Positions 45,907 through 56,310 of a DNA stretch of 64,000 nt are shown here, piece after piece. Made by a program: the position numbers and the translations under genes. How positions within the stretch are numbered: the stretch's first letter is position 1; the number at the start of each line of letters is the position of its first letter. Origin of the DNA: Juglans regia (Eukaryota; Streptophyta; Magnoliopsida; Fagales; Juglandaceae); NCBI RefSeq assembly GCF_001411555.2, contig NC_049901.1:37976964-38040963 (forward strand). Direction: 5' to 3'. The notes beneath the pieces are model-generated. The model was not told where the DNA came from and did no database searches. It saw only the letters and a list, made by a program, of their open reading frames with translations.

Positions 45907-48627
45907 ATGACTACAAGCTCCGCTACAAGCAGAAGAGTTGAAAACATAGGGGATGTAGTTGAGCATGGCATTGCCGGGACATCTCAGTTAGAGGATGTAG
46001 TTGATGGTGATACGATTGAGGAGCCACAGTCGGGGATGGAATTTAATTCTTTTGAAGAGTTAATGAATTATTATAAGCAGTATGCTAAGAAATGTGGGTT
46101 TGGGGTGATGACAAGAAGGACTAAGAAGGGAGATGATGAGACTGTTCGATATGTCACCCTTGGTTGTGCCCGTGGTGGGAAGGCCCGGAATAGGACGTTG
46201 AATGTCGCTAGACCACGTCCGACAGGAAAAACAGAATGTAAGGCAAAGATTAATGCCTTAAAAGTTGATGGAAAGTTCCGATTAACAACAATTCATAATA
46301 TCCATAATCACGGCCTGAGTCCAAAGAAATCTCGCTTCTTTCGATGTAATAGAGAAGTGAGTGACTCCGTAAAAAGAGTCTTAGATATCAACGATGAAGC
46401 TGGCATCCGAATGAATAAGAGTTTTGGATCTCTCGTCGTTGGCGCTGGTGGATTTGAGAACCTTCCATTTTTGGAAAAAGATTGTCGGAATTATATCGAC
46501 AAGGCAAGACATCTACGACTTGGGAAAGGTGGTGCTGGAGCACTTCAAGAGTATTTTTGTAGGATGCAGTGCAAAAATCCCGGTTTCTTTGCACTGATGG
46601 ATTTGGATGATGAAGGGAGGTTAAAAAATGTCTTCTGGGCAGACCCCCGTAGTAGAGAAGTCTACCAATACTTTGGTGATGTGGTCACATTCGACACTAC
46701 ATACCTGACGAATAGATATGGGATGCCATTCGCACCGTTTGTTGGTGTAAACCACCATGGGCAATCAATTCTGTTGGGCGCAGGATTGATTTCTAGTGAG
46801 GATACGGAAACTTTTGTATGGTTATTCCAGACCTGGTTGAAGTGTATGGGTGGTATAACTCCGAAAGCTATTATCACCGATCAGGACAGAGCGATGAAAA
46901 ATGCAATTGTTGTTGTCTTTCCAGAAAGTCGACATCGACTTTGTTTGTGGCATATACTGAAAAAAGTTCCTGAAAAGCTTTCCTCCTATGCTTCCTACAA
47001 AAGTGGGATGAAAAATGCATTGTTAAAATGTGTTTATGACTCCCAAAGTGTTGAAGAGTTTGAGAAATCTTGGGATCAGTTAATTACCACTTACAATTTA
47101 CATGAGAATGCCTGGCTGAAAAGTTTATACACTGAGCGTGAGCATTGGGTGCCAGTCTTCTTGAAAGACTGTTTTTGGGCTGGAATGAGTACGACGCAGC
47201 GCAGCGAAAGCATGAATGCTTTTTTCGACGGTTATGTTCATGCCAAGACAAACTTAAAAGAGTTTGTCGACTAGTTTGATAGTGCATTGAAAAAAAAAAT
47301 TGAGAATGAAAATAGCGCGGACTTCCACTCATTTAGCGTTACCATTCCATGCATATCTAGATCTCCAATCGAAAAAATATTCCAAGAGTTGTACACAAAT
47401 GCCAAATTTAGGGAAGTTCAGCTGCAACTTACCGGCATTATCGATCTGGATCCAGAGTTACTTAAAATGGATGGTGCAGTAAAGACCTATCTGGTAGAGG
47501 ATGAAGTTCGTGTGGAGGAGTTTACTAAGTTGGTTAAGTATTTTGTGGACTTTAGGGAAGAAGATGTAGATGCAAAGTGCTCTTGTGGTTTATTTCAGAT
47601 GAGGGGTATATTATGCAAGCACATCTTGGCCGTATTTAAATGTAACGGGATAAAATCCCTACCAGAGAAGTACATTTTAGATCGATGGAGGAAGGACATC
47701 AAAAGAAGATACACATTAATCCATAACAGTTATGACGCAGGCGATCAGCGGCCAGATGCTAGCAGATATTCAAGTCTATTGAAAATCTGTTATAAAATGA
47801 TTACTCATGCAGCTGGTTCAAAAAAACATACTGAGGATGCCACACAAAAGTTATATGCTATGATTGACTTATATAGTGAGAATGAAGAACCCCCATCGTT
47901 GACCCTCACTGGTTCCAATGTTGATTGCACGACAAATGAGACAACCACAGTGGGTAGTTCAAAGTAAGTACTCAGTCCAGTAGTTGTTAGAGGGAAAGGT
48001 AGACCCACATCTCTCAGAAGAGCATCCAGGATGGAGAAAGAAATGCGGAAAGTTAAAGGAAAGACGAAAAAAACACCAATAAACCGGAAACGTAAACAGG
48101 TGCACTTTATTCAATTTTAAATATACATGTTTATGCGGGTTATTTTATTAATGCAAAAACTAACAAATGGCCAATTCTACTTGTTTATTAGAGAGATGAA
48201 GGAGATACACCAGTGCCAAACACATGCAGGAATTTATTTGGCCCATCAGAGATAGATATATCCAATGTTGGTTACTTGCAACTATATTATTTTTTTATAT
48301 TAATATTTGAGTTCTTATATTTATGTATTGATTTTTGTTATTTATGACCAGCATGTTCAAGACAGATTAGTTAATGTAATTGGTGGATCCCAGCTGAGAG
48401 AAACAGTGGGTGGGAGTCAAGAAAGTGTAATATTTCTTGACTTTTTAGATTCAATTAGTAACATCGAAATGACATTAATATTTACATATTAATCCTTACA
48501 GATGCAATTTGATTTGGATGGATCACAACCGATGTCGATTGGGTTGGATGGATCACAATCGGTGCAAATTGGACTCCATGGATCACAACTGATTCAACCA
48601 TGGTTGGGTGGACAAAAGAACACATAA
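45907..48627 (+). pseudogene. FAR1/FHY3-related MULE transposase, two nonsense codons
   Basis: The frame opens upstream at 45784. ATG at 45907, just after an acceptor-like TTTTTGCAG, gives the more usual N-terminus. It has a FAR1 DNA-binding zinc domain (46040-46320: FNSFEELMNYYKQYAKKCGF, and IHNIHNHGL) and a MULE DDE transposase core (VVTFDTTYLTNRYGMPFAPF at about 46680, AIITDQDRAMKNA at about 46865, SESMNAFFDGY at about 47205). A SWIM zinc finger CSCGLFQMRGILCKH follows at about 47578. A TAG at 47272-47274 and a TAA at 47965-47967 interrupt an otherwise continuous frame, which runs to a donor at 48100. Further exons are at 48192 to about 48270 (its donor unclear), 48352-48426 and 48502-48627, the last with three GSQ repeats. 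It would excise and insert the element if intact; as read it cannot make a full protein. Confidence 0.85.
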
Positions 48628-49086
48628 ACATAATATTTGGATATATAGTTTATGTGGTTGGGTATTTAAACATTTTTGTTGAAATTAAATTGGATATGGG
48701 GCTGTTGAGCCATGTAATCACTGAATGTAAGTTGATTTTTTGTAATCACTTTTTGTAAAATGGGACCTGGATGGATATGAGCCATGTAATTACAACTGGC
48801 CAATATTATGATTATGTGTACCATCAATTCCTTTTGAAGATTCTTACTTTCAACTTATCTGGTTGCTGTATTTCATTGTTTAGTTGTTAGCTTATGATTA
48901 TCTTATAACATTGAGCTTTTTTTCAGTTTTGAGTATGTGCTGCTATTGCATTATTGGACATGTTTGTGTGTCACAACTTGATCTGTGTGCCTTCTCTTGT
49001 TTTCTTGTTGTTTGGTGTCTTATGGCTTACTTAAAATATATAAATGATCAAAATTGTTATGTTGATCTGCACTTTAATTTTTATAG
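48628..49086 (+). other. Transposase 3' UTR and spacer
   Basis: AT-rich sequence following the transposase stop, with no recognised host-gene exon until the RPT1 piece at 49087. The point where captured DNA begins lies somewhere here. Confidence 0.35.
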
Positions 49087-49819
49087 GCATCAAGGAAGCT
49101 GACACTGGATTAGCTGCACCAAGTCAGTGGGATCTAGTATCTGATAAACAATGGATTTTTTATAAATATGTTTTATGGTGCCTTTCTGAAATTTCTGTTT
49201 CATATTTTATCCCTTGCAAGCGTGCTAGAACAGGATTTTATGGGGATTCTTTGGAGTTTTAACTTGAGCAGACAAGATGCCATCTTGAATATGTTTAACT
49301 CATACTATCATGCCAGTAACAGTTTGACATATGATTTCTACTTTCCCAAACTGCAGTTTGTTGTTGGGCAGGGTTGACAAGGTTTCCCCGACTGACATAG
49401 AAGAAGGCATGCGTGTGGGTGCGATCATAAGCGAATTTTTAGTAATTTTTTGCAGATAGTTTGCTGGATTAAATCATGTGGGGGTGATTTTGAAGTCTTT
49501 CAAATGTAGTTTTCTGACGTGGGTATTGCTGTTTTTCTTTATAGCTCATTGAGATTTCACTGCATTGCATTCTTGAAAAAGCTTTGTAATCATTTCCTGT
49601 CGTTCGATTCGATGCTTTTGCTTATCGTTTGTCTTTAGGTTGGATTTAGTCTGCATATTGCTCGAAATAAAGTTGAGCATATCTTCTTAAAAAGTGTAAC
49701 TCATATTATTCTGTATCTAATTTTCAGGTAAGCTGTTTCATATAACTATCTGTCTCAATTTAACTTGTTAACTATCTTTTTGACTTTATAATGTGGGTTT
49801 ATACACCAGGGCTCTCATT

Positions 49820-49855
<36 letters not shown>

Positions 49856-50368
49856 TTTACATGGCTGTCTCTTGTTCAATGGTTGTTGGAAAAATGAGAG
49901 AAATAGTGGAGGAGATTGGCCATTTTCTTACTTTATGTAACTGTTTTTTTTTTTTGAAGTTTGAGAGAGTATGCGTGCAATAGTTAATCATTTATGTCAT
50001 TTGTTGAGAGTTAGGTCTGTTTTTTTTTTACTTATAAAAAACTGAAAGATAGGTATGATTTTTTGGGTTAACCTTTTGTTTTGGAACTAGGTCCTGTTGG
50101 CTGACTGCTTCCACATATTATGTCTGAATATAATTTATTTAATGACTTTTCTATTTTTTATGTCCTTGTTTGCTTCTTCTCTGCTAATGCGTTCTGCTTC
50201 TTCTTATTAATTGCTTTTTTGTTCATAGTTATATAATTCACGTTTAATTGTGTTTTTTGTCCTAGGATTCCATTTCTTTGTTGGTAACTATTGTTTCTTA
50301 AAAAAGCTTTAGCATTAACAAACTCAAATATATAATGCATTTTCACTTGGATTACTATATTGTTTTCA

Positions 50369-50703
50369 GAATTCTTCCAAATCCTGAGTCGAAAGGATTC
50401 TGTGAGCAAGTCAAGGAGTTGAGGGAAAAGTCAAAGGAAATTCCTGATGACTATTTTGTCGTGTTGGTTGGAGATATGATCACAGAAGAAGCCCTTCCAA
50501 CTTACCAGACAATGCTTAATACCCTGGATGGAGATCAAGATGAGACTGGTGCGAGCCTTACTTCTTGGGCAATATGGACAAGGGTGTGGACTGCTGAAGA
50601 GAATAGGCATGGCGATCTTCTTAACAAGTATCTCTATCTCTCTGGATGAGTAGACATGAAGCAAATTGAGGGGACAATTCAATATTTAACAGGGTCAGGA
50701 ATG
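50369..50703 (+). pseudogene. Captured exon of stearoyl-ACP delta-9 desaturase
   Basis: The parent enzyme introduces the 9,10 double bond into stearoyl-ACP in plastids. This piece starts after an acceptor (TTTTCAG) and ends before GTGAGA. It encodes [60 protein letters not shown] and [10 protein letters not shown], including the di-iron ligand motif EENRHG. An in-frame TGA at 50646-50648 sits where the family has an arginine (CGA to TGA would be a single change). The frame then continues VDMKQIEGTIQYLTGSGM. It lies inside what would be an intron of the captured RPT1 copy. Confidence 0.88.
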
Positions 50704-51638
50704 GTGAGATCATCATTCCAATTTGTCTGTTTAGTTATTCTAATTATTATTATTATCTCTAAAATCAAACACAGTATGAAAATAATTTCAGAAGTGATGG
50801 CTTTAGCAGATTTAGCATGTGAAGGAAAACTTATAAAAATATGTTTACTCTAAAATGATGTGACTATTAGAATTGGTATTATTCTAGATTGCTGGATGTT
50901 GATTTCTTGTTTATTTCATTTCATTCTCTAACTTTTACTATACAGTAGATTAACCTTCATCAATGTGATAAATGTCGTGTGAAGAACAAACTATTGCAAA
51001 AGTCTCTTCTGGCAATGAGTTTCCACTTTTTTGTGGAACTAGTCTTTTGTTAGCTCATGTCGCTCTCCCCGAACCACCAAAAAAAGAAAAAAAAAAATCT
51101 TGGGTGACAACTTGCATTCAAAAGTGATTATTCTATGGAATGGTCACTTTGAGAATAATCATTTGTATTTGCTTATTTACTAGGTGAGCTGCTCTATAAA
51201 GTGGTCAGATCCAGATTCCCTTGCCTCCGAAAATTGACCCAAGTGTGACCATGATGACAGTTGAGGAAAAGCCTGGTGTGACCTATAATGATGTTGGTGG
51301 ATGCAAGGAGCAGATTGAAAAGATGCGAGAAGTGGAATTATAATTTTTGCCCATGTCATTTTTCATTATGACGTATTTATTTCTTTGTTAAGAAAGACTT
51401 TCAGGTGGTTGGCATGCATGCATTACTGATATTGATTGTTATTCTAGGTTGTTGAGCTGCCCATGCTTCATCCTGAGAAATTTGTGAAGCTTCGAATTGA
51501 TCCTCCAAAGGGTGTTCTCTGCTATGGTCCTCCAGGAACGGGTAAAACACTTTTAGCTAGAGCAGTGGCTAATAGAACTGATGCTTGCTTCATTCGTGTT
51601 ATTGGGAGTGAGCTTGTTCAGAAATATGTTGGGGAGGG

Positions 51639-51732
51639 TGCTCGAATGCTTGCTTCATTCACATATTATTGCAAGTATTGTCATCTGCTCGAATGCTTGC
51701 TTCATTCACATATTATTGCAAGTATTGTCATC
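51639..51732 (+). repeat. 47-bp tandem duplication in captured RPT1
   Basis: TGCTCGAATGCTTGCTTCAT begins at 51639 and again at 51686, and both copies run to GTATTGTCATC. The duplication replaces the normal splice junction after the GARM codons. Confidence 0.85.
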
Positions 51733-51891
51733 TAACAAGTCTTTTTCTACTGCAGATGGCACGTTCAAAAAAGGCTTGTATTGTATTTTTTGATGAAGTT
51801 GACAGAGAAAGACTTCCTTGATGCCGTGAACAAAGTCATCAAGGGATACCAGAAGTTTAGTGCGACGCCCAAGTACATGGTCTACAACTGA

Positions 51892-52514
51892 GCATTGCTG
51901 TTTTGATTCTTTCCCTAAGAAAAAACCTTGAAAGCACTTGCCACACATTTTGAAGTGGGGATGATACAAATAACCACATGGTTCATTTGAGGGCTGTTAT
52001 AGTTAACATTTGGAACTTGCATCTGCTCGGACTGATAATTGTTTCTCATGCTGCATAAATTATTGGCGACCAATACTTTTTGTATCTTCAGCTTCCGTGA
52101 ATGTCACTTTGTAAATGGCATAGGTTAATGCAGGTTACTTCTTACTTAATGGAAAGATTATGTATTTATATTCATGTCTAGCTATCAATGTGGACTTCCT
52201 GTTAGGCTATGCAGAAACATGACCAGCATAATTGACATGCGGTCTTGGAAAGTATCTTCAGCTTCAATATCTCAATTCCTTTAAATTATCTCTTGGAAGG
52301 ATTCAAGGAAACGGTTCTGATTATACAGGTAACTTGACATGCGGAAGTCAAAAGTCGTGTGAAAAGCACTTCCTTGACGGATGGTAGTTCAGGGCAGGGT
52401 AACGGGAGCAACTGTCCAGTGGTTTTGAGATAAAATACATTGATATTTCCTTGCTTAGAATCTCGATTGATGTCCTGCTTGACTCGTATTTAAATGTTGC
52501 TTAATAACTACAAG
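51892..52514. other. MULE interior, no gene seen
   Basis: Probably the RPT1 3' UTR continues here (51892-52100). After that nothing is recognisable until the tandem repeat at 52515. Confidence 0.35.
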
Positions 52515-52640
52515 TCATTAACATAAAAACATCAAACACGGTAGCTTCATCCAGTTTCTTCCACAACTCATTAACATAAAAATATCAAACACGGTAGCTT
52601 CATCCAGTTTCTTCCACAACTCATTAACATAAAAATAAAA
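52515..52640 (+). repeat. 53-bp tandem repeat, two and a half copies
   Basis: TCATTAACATAAAAA starts at 52515, 52568 and 52621. Between them CATCCAGTTTCTTCCACAAC occurs twice. It sits just downstream of the minus-strand GRF gene's stop. Confidence 0.85.
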
Positions 52641-52713
52641 ATACAAAAATGACTTACACTTTGAAAATATTCTGAGTGTCTTAATCTACACAATCATACT
52701 AATCCTAAGTCAC

Positions 52714-53272
52714 TTATCGACAACACAAATAACATGCTACAACAAATGTAAATGCCCAATACACCCGGAGTAGTGTGCGTGAACGTCTTAATTCAGCTTC
52801 GCGTACAACAAGCGCCATCTCCTTGTTCACAACCTCCTCATTTCTATGGGATAGCTCCATCTCTTTCATCTCAATCTCATCAGCTCTTTTACATAGATCA
52901 ATCTTGCTCTTTTCGATATCATCCAGTATTTTCTCCACCTCTTTCTTGGTTCTTAATAGTTCATTGTGAATTTCTCGAAGATCGGACTTCTTGTATTCAT
53001 CCTCCTCTACCCACTTGAAATACTTACAATATGGTAATCCCTAATCATTTTAAACATATTTTGGAAACATGTTAGATTCACATAATATTAAAAATTTTAT
53101 TAAACATGAATGTAGTTACCTTTGTGTTGTACTTAGGACACCCTAAGAAGGGTCGTCCTGGATTTCTTGTAGTAGATGAGTATCTCACTTGGGCTTCAAC
53201 TTCACAAAAGCATAATGGTTGACCCATACTTCGTTTACCAACAGATGAAGAGCCCGTGGTGGATGATAACAT
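52714..53272 (-). CDS. GRF-type zinc-finger protein with coiled coil and C-terminal membrane segment
   Basis: Two exons on the minus strand, 53120-53272 and 52714-53040, join in phase 0 at a GT-AG intron to 159 residues plus TAA. The GRF zinc finger reads LCFCEVEAQVRYSSTTRNPG, RPFLGCPKYNTK, then across the junction GLPYCKYFKWVEEDEY, with four cysteines in the family spacing. A charged coiled coil (about residues 70-130: EIHNELLRTKKEVEKILDDI) and a hydrophobic tail VYWAFTFVVACYLCC follow. Such short GRF proteins are numerous and often transposon-linked in plants. This one lies inside the MULE, opposite to the transposase, and shows no breaks. Its job is unknown; nucleic-acid binding is an inference from the GRF fold. 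Confidence 0.8.
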
Positions 53273-54691
53273 ATTCTTAAATTTAATCCAATACAATTTT
53301 CAGAAAAATAGAACAACCAAGTGAATAATTAATCACCATTTTAGTTGCTTGCTACCATAAATACAGTAAGCAGAAAAGATTAAAATGCAATTTCATCCCA
53401 CCTTAACTCAAACACAACATAGCCCCATCCCACCATTTAGAGTTGACCACATATATCCTAACAACATGATCTAAGACAACAAGAAAGAAGCAGATGCTAA
53501 TTATAATATACTCATAGTATCAATTTTAAACTTCATGTTTGGACTGCATAAGTAATGCATATAGCGTTCCATAAATTTAATAGAATATCAAATGCTTCAG
53601 ACTGCAAACCCGGGAGCCAAAATAAAAACTTTTGGACTGCATATGCAATTGTTCAAAATCTTGCATTATTCAAAATCTTGCATTGTTCAACATCTTGCAC
53701 CGCTTATTTTCATTGCAATTGTCCATAACACTTGGCTGCCTAAATATAGCCTCTCATTCAATACCACATGATTACACAAGTTATGGTTAGGGTGAGGATA
53801 CGGTTTCTGGAGATACACTATAGGTTAATAATTACTACACACATGAGTTATGCTTATTTGTTCCAGGAAACACTTTCAATCAATATCACAAAGGGAAATT
53901 CAGATGCTATGTGAATGTTAGCACAAGTATAATAGGACTTTTCAAGGGAACACTCATCTATTCCTATACAAAACAATAAAACCCACAGCAATAGCAATGA
54001 AGAAACAAATGCTTATCAATTAGTACTGAAGTCTCCACATGCCAATTAAACTTGAAATCATTGCTTCACCTATGTCAAACTGAAGGGAGAAGAAGAAATG
54101 AAAGGAAACAGTCAAGAAAAAAAAAACAGAGTATATACCGATGCAATTTCGAATCTGAGGAGGTTTCGAATGCAAACAAATTTCGAAATCAGCTTTCATT
54201 TCGAATCTAAATGAAATGATATTTCGAATCTAAAAGAATTTCAAATGTAAAACTTTAGGGTTAGGGTTAGGGTTTCTGTTTCCGTGTAAACCTCCTCATA
54301 GCCAAACCCAGATTCGGTGATTATGGGAACAAAGAAATCGCCCATCGAAGAAACACTACCAATGGCTGATTCGGTTTAGGGCATACGAAGAAGAAGATGC
54401 GATATAGAAGATGAGAACAACCTGAACCTCCCTTCGTGTTTCGTCTTCCTGCACGTCGGTGGGGAAGCTTGTTTCAGCCAAAGACGATGACGTGGCATCG
54501 TACCTCCCTGCGTTAATAGTCTTCGTAGCTTGCTTGCGAAGCTTGCTGTCTTCCTTGCGGGGTTCCATGGCCATCGACCCAGAAGAAGCCGTCACTGAGG
54601 TGAGGGAAAACGAGGTGAGGGTAAACGAACGAGGTCAGTCATTAGGTGAAGTTTTGCCGAACGCACCGTTTCACTTAGGCTGACGTGGACC
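53273..54691 (-). promoter_or_regulatory. GRF gene upstream region and MULE right subterminal DNA
   Basis: At about 54150-54240 TTTCGAA(A/T) recurs six times or so. At about 54254-54277 a telobox-like run (complement CCCTAACCCTAACCCTAAAG) is typical of plant promoters or leaders. 54400-54690 is GC-richer with short frames on both strands that look like leader sequence. ACGTGG-containing DNA leads into the terminal repeat. Confidence 0.4.
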
Positions 54692-54738
54692 CACGGGTAC
54701 GCGGGGGGTACCCCTCCCGTGTGCAAGTAGCTTTATTG
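54692..54738 (-). repeat. MULE right terminal inverted repeat
   Basis: The complement begins CAATAAAGCTACTTGCACAC, then GGGTACC and GCGTACCC, paired with the left end at 43739. Confidence 0.75.
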
Positions 54739-54747
54739 TATATTAAA
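54739..54747. repeat. 9-bp target-site duplication, right copy
   Basis: TATATTAAA, identical to 43730-43738. Confidence 0.85.
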
Positions 54748-54819
54748 TGCTCAATAAATGTGGTGGAACTTATTTTATTTTATGTATATATCTCTTTTTT
54801 TTGCTCTAAACTTTAAAGT

Positions 54820-55147
54820 TGCGTTTGGATGTTAAGCTGAGCTGGGTTCTTTATGAATAGTAGTGAGTTGAGTAGTAAATGAAGTTATGTGGAGCTCATC
54901 TAAACTGAATTTAAAGTGTATTTGGATATTAAGATGAGTTTAATATTTTCTATGAGAAATTGAAAAAGGTTGAGTCCCATATATAAAAATGTTTTAAGTT
55001 GAAAAAGGTTATGGTTTTCACGTGTAAGAAGGTTTAAATTGGGATGATTTTAGTAATTTGAAAGTTGAGTATTTATATGTTAGACTCAATTTAAAATTAG
55101 ATTGAATTCAACTGAACTCAACTAAAGTTGAGAACCAAACGCAGCCT
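54820..55147. repeat. Dispersed GTTTGGAT-type element, copy 6
   Basis: The left GTTGCGTTTGGATGTTAAGC and right GAGAACCAAACGCAGCC (complement GGCTGCGTTTGGTTCTC) ends are clear inverted repeats. Internally the phrase GTATTTGGATATTAAGATGA repeats the left end, suggesting a nested or duplicated end. Confidence 0.6.
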
Positions 55148-55811
55148 AAATCCATATTGTTGTTTTGTACTCACTAGTATATATTGAGCCGAGTTCAATA
55201 TTGAACTTCCTTCTTGTTGTTTTGCCATAGTACACAAATTGAGCTTTCTATCACTCTTCATGCCGAGTCATCCGCCCAGCTTGGACTTCAAATTTGAGCT
55301 AAATTTGTGTACTATTGTCGTAGTTATTAGATCTCCTCCTCTTAAATCATGATAAACAGTGAGAAGGAGAGAAAAAGGGAAAGAAAAAGTGATAAAAAGA
55401 CAAATTAGCTATATATACGACTTAATTTATATAGTAAACTTGAATGTATTGTTTAATAATCAAGAATTTATAATTTTGTAAAATCATAGAAGACTAGTTC
55501 TGCAAATCTAGATTTGTGTGAACAATACAATTATACAATCACAACAACAAGAAAATTATCTATTTATGGTAAGTTATTTCTTAGTAAAATGATTATTTTT
55601 TACTAAAATGAATATATTCTCATAGAAAATAACTCGTCATAAATGTTCATTTTTTTCGTAGTGAATATTGATGTTTCAACATGCATATTGTCGACATATA
55701 AAATATAATAAACATTTCAATTTATAAATTTATTTTTATAAGATCTTTTTGTGACTAAAATATTTATCTTTCGGCATATATATCGATTAATTTTCAACAA
55801 ACACCTATTAG

Positions 55812-55985
55812 AGAAAGAGTAATGGTACTCATTATACATTTTATCATCATCCTCTCATTATTCCATAATGTGGTATTAAATAATTAGAGACTATTTATTA
55901 TACTTCACTTGTGAGCCTATTATGTAATACCACATCAAGAAATGTTGAGAAGATAATGATCAAAATGATGATAAATAAATTTTTC
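55812..55985. mobile_element. Hairpin MITE
   Basis: CATTTTATCATCATCCTCTC then CATAATGTGGTATTA on the left mirror TAATACCACAT and AAATGATGATAAAT on the right. Complementary arms are about 60 bp with mismatches. Non-coding; the target duplication is not clear. Confidence 0.55.
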
Positions 55986-56099
55986 CTTAGAGAAAGACAA
56001 CCCAATAAAAAAAAAAAAGAAATCAAACACAGTGATTATGTGATAAGAAGTCATCTCTTGAAAATGAAATATACAGATTAATGTTAGCAATATTAATAT

Positions 56100-56310
56100 A
56101 AGAGAAATGATATTTACAATTTTAAGATGCGTAAGTTTCGTATATTTATTTTAAAAAAAGTTAATAAATCTAAGACTCACATAAAAAATCATTTTTTAAA
56201 TAGTGGTCCTTATTTTTTTTTTTTCAAAAGTAGCATGTAGGACTGTATATAGGCGTTTCTTTTATAAGCGTTTTTTTATACACTCTGAGACTATCTAGCA
56301 TTACTCTTAG
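56100..56310. repeat. Degenerate MITE, 6445-type ends
   Basis: The left AGAGAAATGATATTTACAAT and right GAGACTATCTAGCATTACTC (complement GAGTAATGCTAGATAGTCTC) match the end motifs of the small MITE family. Confidence 0.5.

Larger units (their letters stand above)
49087..51891 (+). pseudogene. RPT1: Captured, broken copy of 26S proteasome ATPase subunit RPT1 (regulatory subunit 7)
   Basis: RPT1 is an AAA+ ATPase of the proteasome base that unfolds substrates. Exon-like pieces follow the parental order. 49087-49152 has [20 protein letters not shown], and 49356-49421 has FVVG then a frame break and DKVSPTDIEEGMRVG. 51206-51331 has [20 protein letters not shown] and [18 protein letters not shown], and 51448-51648 has the Walker [16 protein letters not shown] and ending [11 protein letters not shown]. 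51756-51891 has [16 protein letters not shown] joined by a large deletion and frameshift to [20 protein letters not shown] and the C-terminus KYMVYN. The N-terminal exons, one short stretch (VRELFQ region) and over 100 residues of the AAA domain are missing. Introns are kept, so it was copied as DNA, not via mRNA. Not functional. Confidence 0.88.
43739..54738 (+). mobile_element. 11.0-kb FAR1-type Mutator-like element (MULE) with captured host genes
   Basis: The left end CAACAATGCTACAGGTACAC and the complement of the right end CAATAAAGCTACTTGCACAC match at 15 of 20 positions. They continue with the shared GTACC and GCGTA blocks for about 45 bp. A perfect 9-bp duplication, TATATTAAA, flanks both ends, and the span is 11,000 bp. 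Inside, in order, are a FAR1/FHY3-like transposase gene (+), an intron-containing broken RPT1 copy (+) with a stearoyl-ACP desaturase exon inside it (+), and a GRF zinc-finger gene (-). FAR1 and FHY3 are domesticated relatives of such transposases. Carrying host gene pieces is typical of Pack-MULEs, but having both transposase and captured genes is less common. Confidence 0.85.

Noticed and set aside
49817..49853. Long (TA)n tract as a possible origin or regulatory site
   Set aside because: Simple microsatellite like several others in the window (20051, 37010, 59706, 60091).
54254..54277. Interstitial telomere-like TTAGGG repeats
   Set aside because: Only about three units; fits a telobox in a plant promoter or leader, not a telomere relic.
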